From the NCBI RefSeq assembly GCF_015751785.1, contig NZ_JADOTY010000001.1:6448001-6512000 (forward strand): a stretch of DNA of 64,000 nucleotides. Direction: 5' to 3'. Source of the DNA: Micromonospora vinacea (GTDB lineage: Bacteria; Actinomycetota; Actinomycetes; Mycobacteriales; Micromonosporaceae). Each line of letters starts with the position of its first letter. Position 1 is the first letter of the stretch. The notes beneath the pieces are model-generated. The model searched no databases, had not been told where the DNA came from, and saw nothing but the letters and a program-made list of their open reading frames with translations. Below are positions 58,797 to 64,000 of this stretch, one piece after another. Both the position numbers and the translations under genes were made by a program.

Positions 58797-59558
58797 CTAC
58801 CGTTCGACCAGCGCGAGGACCCGGCACGGGCTGCCCGACCCGGAGACGATCGGCAGCGGTCCGGCGATCACCACCGCGCCGGTCGCCGGCAACTGCGCCA
58901 GGTTACGGAGCTGGGTCAGGCCGTACTTGTCCTGGCCGAGCAGGTACGAGTGGCACGGGAATGGCGGGTCGAACGAATGCGCGGCGCCCGCGTCGGTCCC
59001 GACCGTCTCCACCCCGACGCCCTGGATCGGTGACTCCTCGGCCAGCCAGCGGGCGCACTCCACGGAGATGCCCGGGGTACGCCCGGCGTTGGCGTACCGT
59101 TCCGGGTCGTCGCCGTAGGCGTCCCAGCCGGTGCGGTAGAGCAGCCAGCCTCCGGTGGGCAGGGCGCCGTGTTCCGCTTCCCACGCCTTGACGTGCTCGA
59201 CCTCCAGCAGGAAGTCACTGTCGTCGGCGGCGTCGGAGGCGTGGTCGATCACCACCGCCGGGGCGATCATCTGGCTCACCGGGACCTGCGACACGTCGGC
59301 GCCCTGTTGGCCGGTGACCCAGTGCACCGGGGCGTCGAAGTGGGTGCCGGTGTGCTCGCCGGTGGAGAAGTTGTTCCAGTACCAGGCCGGGCCTCGGTCG
59401 TCGTACCGGCTGATTTCGCTGAGCCGGAACGGCCAGGTCTGGCCGAACTGCTCGGGCAGACCCAGGATCGGGGTCTGGTCCGAGAGCGGAGCGGTGAGGT
59501 CGACAACCTGGATCTGGCCGCTGGAAAGAGCGGCGACAAACTCCTGGAGCACCGTCAT
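58797..59558 (-). CDS. Cyclase-family (kynurenine-formamidase-like) metal hydrolase
   Basis: The 253-aa protein has the cyclase signature STGEHTGTHFDAPVHW, with metal-binding His residues, and GWLLYRTGWDAYGDDPE. Members hydrolyse N-formylkynurenine or isatin-like amides. ATG 59558 is preferred for domain fit. A palindrome (59588-59600) lies just upstream. It is the first gene of the cyclase/TPP operon. Confidence 0.88.
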   Translation of the reverse strand: MTVLQEFVAALSSGQIQVVDLTAPLSDQTPILGLPEQFGQTWPFRLSEISRYDDRGPAWYWNNFSTGEHTGTHFDAPVHWVTGQQGADVSQVPVSQMIAPAVVIDHASDAADDSDFLLEVEHVKAWEAEHGALPTGGWLLYRTGWDAYGDDPERYANAGRTPGISVECARWLAEESPIQGVGVETVGTDAGAAHSFDPPFPCHSYLLGQDKYGLTQLRNLAQLPATGAVVIAGPLPIVSGSGSPCRVLALVER

Positions 59559-59587
59559 GCGGCGACGGTACACCCGCTCATGTTCCA

Positions 59588-59600
59588 CGATGGACCATCG
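59588..59600. promoter_or_regulatory. Operator-like palindrome before the cyclase operon
   Basis: CGATGG-A-CCATCG is a perfect 13-bp palindrome 30 bp upstream of the cyclase ATG, with TTC and GAA nearby as weak outer arms. GntR-type proteins often use sites with a TGGxCCA core. No adjacent regulator is present. Confidence 0.55.
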
Positions 59601-59695
59601 AACGGAGCCACTTGGCGAGGCCTCCGTGCCGCTGCCATGAACCAGCGTATGGCTGCCACCGTTGCCTGCCGGCCTTCTCGGTCGACCGCTGACGG

Positions 59696-60130
59696 CTATC
59701 CGAGGCGGCGGCTGCGTGCCGCGATGCGGATGGTGGTGCCTACGGGTCCGCTGTCGACGAGGAGGTAGTCGGCCATCTGCCCCACCACCCACAAGCCCAT
59801 TCCTCCCGTACCGGACAGGGGCGGTCGCTCGGCGCACGGAACGTAGCGAGCGGCGTTGAAGCCCAGCCCCTGGTCAGTGACTTCACAGGTGAGCTGACCG
59901 TCCAGGAGCAGGCGTAGCCAACCTGCCCCTCCCCCGTGCCGGATCACGTTGATCATGAGTTCGTTGACAGCGATGACCCAGTTCTCGATCTCGTCGTGGT
60001 CGAGGCCGCATTGGCGACCGACGACCTCGACCTCGTGTCGGACGCGGTTGAGGTCGGCGAGGGTGAACGACGTCGAGAACAGGGGCTTGCTGGCGGTGGG
60101 GACGTGGTGGCCGAGCGGTGGGTCACCCAC
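59696..60130 (-). CDS. Anti-sigma-factor-type histidine kinase-like ATPase
   Basis: The 144-aa protein has an HATPase_c_2 domain: VIAVNELMINVIRHGGGAG (N box), EVTDQGLGFN and GTGGMGLWVVGQMADYL. RsbW-type kinases phosphorylate STAS proteins and bind sigma factors. GTG 60130 follows GGAGGGG. It is divergent from the PP2C phosphatase gene, and with the STAS gene at 54410 forms a candidate partner-switch module. Confidence 0.85.
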   Translation of the reverse strand: MGDPPLGHHVPTASKPLFSTSFTLADLNRVRHEVEVVGRQCGLDHDEIENWVIAVNELMINVIRHGGGAGWLRLLLDGQLTCEVTDQGLGFNAARYVPCAERPPLSGTGGMGLWVVGQMADYLLVDSGPVGTTIRIAARSRRLG

Positions 60131-60312
60131 TGCTTCCCCTCCCTGTCGGACGTGGAGCCGGTGGCACGAGGGAGGATAGCGCTCCGCAACGGGTTCACCC
60201 GGCGACCATTGCATCGATGTGACATGGGAAGGTACCCCACGCCGACGGCACGACACTGTTGATCTCGCGCCTGACGTGCCATCGGCCGCGTGTCGGCGTC
60301 TAGGCTGCCTGG

Positions 60313-61533
60313 GTGCCCGATGCCGAACTGGTGACGAACGACGAGCGGCTGAGACGTATCGAGGCGATCACCGACGCCGCCCTGTCAGGGCTCAACATCG
60401 CCGAGTTGCTCGACGAGCTACTCGAACGGGTCCGGGACCTACTGAAGGTCGACACCGCCACCATCCTCCTGCTGGACGACCACACCGGCGAGCTCGTCGC
60501 GACCGCGGCCAAGGGCCTGGAGGAGGAGGTGCGCCGCGGGTTCCGTATCCGGGTCGGACGCGGCTTCGCCGGCCGAGTGGCGGCGACACGCGCCCCGGTC
60601 ACGATCCACAACGTGACGCCCGACGACGTGGTGAATCCGATCCTGCTCGCCACGGGCGTCCGTGCCCTGCTGGGCGTGCCCATGATTGCCAACGGCAACC
60701 TCGTCGGCGTACTGCACGTCGGCTCCCTGGCAATGCGGCGGTTCGGGCCCGACGACGTGCAGCTGTTGCAGCTCGTCGCCGATCGTGCCAGCTTGGCGGG
60801 TCAGGCCCGAGTGCAGGTCCTCGACCGGCAGGCTGCGCTGGCCCTGCAACACAGCCTGCTGCCCGGCCGGCTACCCGACATTCCCGGCCTGGACCTTGCC
60901 GCCCGGTACGTGCCCGGCCACGACCTGGGCATCGGCGGCGACTGGTACGACGTGTTCACGTTGCCCTCGGGCTGGCTGGGCGCGGTCATCGGTGACGTCT
61001 CCGGCCATGGGCTGCCTTCCGCCGTCGTCATGGGACGCATCCGCAGCGCGCTACGCGCTTACGCGCTCGATTCCGACGATCCCGCCCAGGCGCTGACCTC
61101 CCTCGACCGCAAGATCCACCACTTCGAAGCAGGCACCCTCACCACCGCCGTCTACGCCCTGATCACACCCGACCGCACGAGGGTGCACCTCTCCTCCGCA
61201 GGCCATCTACCACCGCTGCTGGCTGTCCCCGGTCATCCCACCCAGCCGGTCAACCTGACGGTGGACCGGCCACTCGGTGTGGGCCGACCATCAACCAATC
61301 GACGCACCACGGTTCTGGACCTACCGCCGGGCGCGGCGCTCGTCTTCTACACCGACGGACTCATCGAACGCCGCAGCGAACTGATCGACACCGGCATCGA
61401 GCGCCTCGCCGACGCCGTGCAGTCCGGGCCAGCCGAGGCGTTGTGCGACCACATCATGGCCACCACCGCGGAGGAGCACCCTGTCGACGACATCGCTCTG
61501 CTGGTCATCCGCCGGCAACCACCGCCGGCTTGA
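60313..61533 (+). CDS. GAF-PP2C (SpoIIE/RsbU-type) phosphatase
   Basis: The 406-aa protein has a GAF domain (about 20-170, LLDELLERVRDLLKVDTATIL) and a SpoIIE-type PP2C domain (about 180-400) with GGDWYDVFTLPSGWLGAVIGD, GHGLPSAVVMGR and VDDIALLVI metal-binding motifs. It would dephosphorylate a STAS protein and so free the sigma factor. GTG 60313 is the start. The 182-bp gap to the anti-sigma gene should hold divergent promoters. Confidence 0.88.
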   Translation: MPDAELVTNDERLRRIEAITDAALSGLNIAELLDELLERVRDLLKVDTATILLLDDHTGELVATAAKGLEEEVRRGFRIRVGRGFAGRVAATRAPVTIHNVTPDDVVNPILLATGVRALLGVPMIANGNLVGVLHVGSLAMRRFGPDDVQLLQLVADRASLAGQARVQVLDRQAALALQHSLLPGRLPDIPGLDLAARYVPGHDLGIGGDWYDVFTLPSGWLGAVIGDVSGHGLPSAVVMGRIRSALRAYALDSDDPAQALTSLDRKIHHFEAGTLTTAVYALITPDRTRVHLSSAGHLPPLLAVPGHPTQPVNLTVDRPLGVGRPSTNRRTTVLDLPPGAALVFYTDGLIERRSELIDTGIERLADAVQSGPAEALCDHIMATTAEEHPVDDIALLVIRRQPPPA

Positions 61534-61545
61534 GCCTCCGGGCAA

Positions 61546-61605
61546 CCGCTGGGCCGCGACCGGTTTCCCGTCGGCGAGTTGATCATGGCTCGGCGGTGGC
61601 TGCTG
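61546..61605 (+). pseudogene. Scar fragment of an SRPBCC gene
   Basis: Bases 61546-61605 align to 26736-26796 (inside the SRPBCC gene) with about 80% identity and a one-base deletion, so the reading frame GELIMARRWLL follows only after a frameshift. The 317-bp region 61534-61850 otherwise has no gene I can support. Confidence 0.6.
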
Positions 61606-61850
61606 GCCTGGTCCGCAGCCGCGCCGGCCCGAGCAGGCCGCACAGCGACGACCAGAAACCGCGGCACCGGCACGCGGGCTGCGGTGGGTGCCGCTCCAGC
61701 ACCGGCAGACTGAGCCGCCGCTCAACCCAGCTTGGTCGACGGATGGCCATCACGAGCGCAGCCGTCGAGCGACACTCCGCACTGGTTGGTGGTTGCCTGA
61801 AGCTGACAGGGTGGGATCTGGTCCGGGCGAAGGAGCGTTAGAGTCGCCCA

Positions 61851-63365
61851 ATGGCGATCTTCCGGGTCGACGAGGTGAGCCCCGCGACCGTGCGCCTGCC
61901 CACCCGGCCGCTCAACGAACTGTTCGATGACGCGTTGGTGATTGGCGGCGATCCGGCGATGCCGGTGCTCGTGCCCGACGGAGTGCATCCGCTGCTCGAC
62001 GCCGTCGGCCGGGCGTTCGCCGACCATCGCCCGCTGGTGTTGTCTCCGGACGCGGTGTGGTTGACCATCACGCAGGGGGTCGCGCAACACATCCGGCTGC
62101 ACGCCGAGGAGTTGCGCCCCCGCTTGGTGAGTCACGCCGGCCGTAAGCGGCTCACCGTCACCGTCGATGGGCAGATGCCGCAGGACGCCGCTTCCTGGCA
62201 GGACCTGGTGGCGTCCTTCCATGAACTGCTCGCGGCCGAGATCACCGACGCGGACCTGTTCGAGTGCGACTTTTCCACCAGCACTGACGTCGACCGGATC
62301 GCGGGACGAGTAGCCCTCCTCGACGCCTACTCGCCGTACTTCTCACTCTGGCTGGTATGCGTGTGCGGAATCCCGTCGATCACGCTGACTGGCGACGTGG
62401 CGGACTGGCAGAAGATTCGCGCGCGGGTGGACGCGCTCGCCGGGTTCGGCCTGCAGAAGTGGTGCCGCTCGCTCGGGCCGATCGCCGACCAGTTCGTCCG
62501 CGCCGCGGCAGGGGATGAGGACGTGGCGTTCTGGCGGCGCATCTACAACCCGGTCGACGCGTACGGCGGTGACGTGGTCACCGGCTGGGCCGCGCGCCTG
62601 TACCCGTACCTTCGCGGTGAGGGCACGTTCGACCGGCCGAACCCGCTGCTGGAACTGCCCATCGACGAGCCTCGCGACGCGACAGTCGACGGACGCGGCT
62701 TCTACCACGGTCCCGGCCTCCGCACCGATCAGGTCCCCGCGACGTTGTCGCGGGTGACAGTGGACGTCAACGATCTGGTGGCGGGCGAGAACCGGGCGGT
62801 CGCCCTGCACGCCGGCCTGGTCGGCGTCGCGCAGGACGACAACGGTGGACTGCGGCCCATTGCCGGCTGGTACCTCGCGCCGAGCGCGGTGGAGATCGAC
62901 GACGTCATCGACCGGATGGTGCGCGACCACGAGACCACACCACCCCAGCCCGTACGCCTGTTGAACGCGCCCGCCGAGGTCGTGGCGCTTTACCAGCGCA
63001 TCGGTGCCGCCACCCTGTTCGGCGCGTGGCAGCTACTGCCGGCCGCCGAGCACCGCTGGATCTACCGCGACAACGACGAGCGGTCACTCCTGCCGATCAT
63101 CGACCTCGCCGATGGCCGCAAGATCTGTGCTGCCGTCGACTACGCAACGCAGTCGACCCACTGGATCCTCTGCCGAGCCGAGGAAGTGACGGCCGCACAG
63201 TCGGACGAGTTCGACGCGCTCGTCCGCCTGATCGACGAGCCCGCCGACGTTCCCGTGTACGGCACCTCGCTCGCGCAGCTGCTCGACGCCGCCCTCGACT
63301 CCGAAGGCGACATCTCCCACCTGGAAACCGGCCGACTCCACCAGCTCGACCGACCCAGCGGTTGA
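61851..63365 (+). CDS. DUF4419-domain protein
   Basis: The 504-aa protein fits the DUF4419 pattern: LVLSPDAVWLTITQGVAQHI, SYSPYFSLWLVCVCGIPSITLTGD-like core, and W-rich GWAARLYPYL. No activity is known for the family. ATG 61851 fits. Not in an obvious operon; a small convergent membrane gene follows. Confidence 0.85.
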   Translation: MAIFRVDEVSPATVRLPTRPLNELFDDALVIGGDPAMPVLVPDGVHPLLDAVGRAFADHRPLVLSPDAVWLTITQGVAQHIRLHAEELRPRLVSHAGRKRLTVTVDGQMPQDAASWQDLVASFHELLAAEITDADLFECDFSTSTDVDRIAGRVALLDAYSPYFSLWLVCVCGIPSITLTGDVADWQKIRARVDALAGFGLQKWCRSLGPIADQFVRAAAGDEDVAFWRRIYNPVDAYGGDVVTGWAARLYPYLRGEGTFDRPNPLLELPIDEPRDATVDGRGFYHGPGLRTDQVPATLSRVTVDVNDLVAGENRAVALHAGLVGVAQDDNGGLRPIAGWYLAPSAVEIDDVIDRMVRDHETTPPQPVRLLNAPAEVVALYQRIGAATLFGAWQLLPAAEHRWIYRDNDERSLLPIIDLADGRKICAAVDYATQSTHWILCRAEEVTAAQSDEFDALVRLIDEPADVPVYGTSLAQLLDAALDSEGDISHLETGRLHQLDRPSG

Positions 63366-63396
63366 TCCAGGAGTACGCCCCGTCGACAGAGTGCTC

Positions 63397-63702
63397 TCAG
63401 ACCCTGGCCGCTGGCGCGCGCGTCCCGACGGGACGATCGGTGAGGCCCGCGACGAGCAGCAGGTACGCGGTCAGTTCGACCACCGCCGTGAGCGCCGGCA
63501 TCGGTTGCGGTAGGGACAGCGTGGGCGTGATGGCATGCCACGCGAACAGGGCGTTGTCCCTGCCGACGGAGAGGGGCATCGGGACCATGCCAATGCACGT
63601 GTCCATCAGAGCCAGTGCGGTGAGGGCCAGCAACGCCGCGCCGATCGAGGCGAGCCGTCTACCGTGGCCGGCGAGCGCCGCGACCTGAGGAGAGGCACCC
63701 AT
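63397..63702 (-). CDS. Small membrane protein, about 101 aa
   Basis: From ATG 63702 the frame shows hydrophobic helices (LASIGAALLALTALALMDTC; LTAVVELTAYLLLVAGL) with a linker PMPLSVGRDNALFAWHA. It is hard to place in a family. Its start codon complement overlaps the ATG of the divergent kinase gene by 2 bp. It could be a truncated or DoxX-like protein. Confidence 0.45.
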   Translation of the reverse strand: MGASPQVAALAGHGRRLASIGAALLALTALALMDTCIGMVPMPLSVGRDNALFAWHAITPTLSLPQPMPALTAVVELTAYLLLVAGLTDRPVGTRAPAARV

Positions 63703-64000
63703 GATGCGGACGTTCCTGCAGTCGGATGATTTGCACGATCTGGTGGCGGAGCAGTTCGGCTCCACGAGCCGGCTTACCGGCCTGGAGCGGCTGACCGGTG
63801 GCAGCAAGAAGGGCGTCTACCGGCTCGGTCTCGACGATCAGAAGACCGTGATTCTGTATGTGTGGGCAGCGGGCGAGAATTACTGGCCGCCGTCGCCGAC
63901 GGTCCCGGATGACCCGTTCACCGACGCGTCGGGCGCGGAACTCTTCGCAGCCAACCACGCGGTACTCGTCGCCGCTGGTGTGCGCGTGCCGCGGCTGATC
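63701..64000 (+). CDS. APH-fold phosphotransferase (5' part; runs off window)
   Basis: From ATG 63701 (or 63704) about 100 residues are seen: LERLTGGSKKGVYRLGLDD, the N-lobe of an APH/ChoK-type kinase, and ENYWPPSPTVPDDPF. GAGGAGAGG lies 5 bases upstream of 63701. The catalytic HxD loop would be past base 64000. The nature of the substrate cannot be judged. Confidence 0.75.
   Translation, partial: MMRTFLQSDDLHDLVAEQFGSTSRLTGLERLTGGSKKGVYRLGLDDQKTVILYVWAAGENYWPPSPTVPDDPFTDASGAELFAANHAVLVAAGVRVPRLI

Noticed and set aside
1..64000. CRISPR arrays, tRNA, rRNA, integrase or transposase genes.
   Set aside because: I saw no regular repeat-spacer pattern, cloverleaf or conserved recombinase; the scars look like ordinary recombination.

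Overview
The window is high-GC actinobacterial DNA, most like Micromonospora or another Micromonosporaceae member. The support is its codon use, a mycothiol-type DsbA/nitroreductase, a GAF-ANTAR protein, WXG100 and YbaB genes, an Xre/nSTAND/WD40 giant protein, secreted ricin-lectin glycosidases, many GTG/TTG starts and many 4-base stop/start overlaps. I saw no rRNA, tRNA, CRISPR array, transposase or integrase. It reads as chromosomal accessory and metabolic DNA with gene-fragment scars, not as a single mobile element.

Layout. 1-1.7 kb (-): a Rieske oxygenase, a 72-aa protein and a flavin reductase, chained by GTGA overlaps. 1.8-2.45 kb (-): a DksA/TraR-type zinc-finger gene behind a long leader that holds a possible leaderless uORF and an intrinsic terminator. 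2.6-7.8 kb: glycogen-debranching enzyme, VOC protein, a LigD phosphoesterase-like protein and an APH-type kinase. 8-10.2 kb (-): a ThuA-Gfo/Idh/MocA pair. 10.5-14.3 kb: an HTH-nSTAND-WD40 protein of about 1,250 aa. 15-19.5 kb (-): a three-gene secreted arabinan/xylan-type glycosidase operon under a perfect LacI-type palindrome. 19.7-29 kb: small enzymes, GNATs and regulators, including a DsbA/MarR pair that shares two operators. 29-33 kb (-): a YbaB-WXG100-WXG100-like-HNH nuclease-SUKH-SUKH operon, which looks like a polymorphic toxin/immunity locus with the carrier and the toxin on separate polypeptides.

33-45 kb: TrmO, a WYL regulator with its likely operator, a two-component system, then an epimerase, a membrane protein and a tightly coupled operon (GT2, DUF2064 transferase, methyltransferase, membrane molybdopterin oxidoreductase, small membrane protein, MTA-phosphorylase homologue) followed by a DM13 protein. 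Three promoters here share one layout: CGTAAG-like hexamers in 11-bp phase, 39-40 and 50-51 bp upstream of a TAnnnT -10 box. This suggests one regulon of the local response regulator, including autoregulation.

45-48 kb: two tandem secreted esterase/ricin-lectin paralogues behind a promoter with an operator-like palindrome. 48.1-54.3 kb (-): a GntR-controlled operon of allophanate hydrolase, two biuret/triuret-type cysteine hydrolases, a permease and an AtzH-like protein, which predicts biuret or triuret use as a nitrogen source. 54.4-61.5 kb: STAS, GAF-ANTAR, anti-sigma kinase and PP2C phosphatase genes of a stress-signalling type, interspersed with a cyclase/TPP-enzyme operon. 61.8-64 kb: a DUF4419 protein, a small membrane protein and the start of a second APH-type kinase gene that runs off the end.

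The sequence also holds decayed fragments: a monooxygenase tail, a receiver-domain start joined to an immunity-gene fragment, a TPP-enzyme start and an SRPBCC tail. There is also a GNAT gene with a late frameshift and an ATP-grasp gene that has lost its expected stop and runs antisense through a CoaD-like gene.
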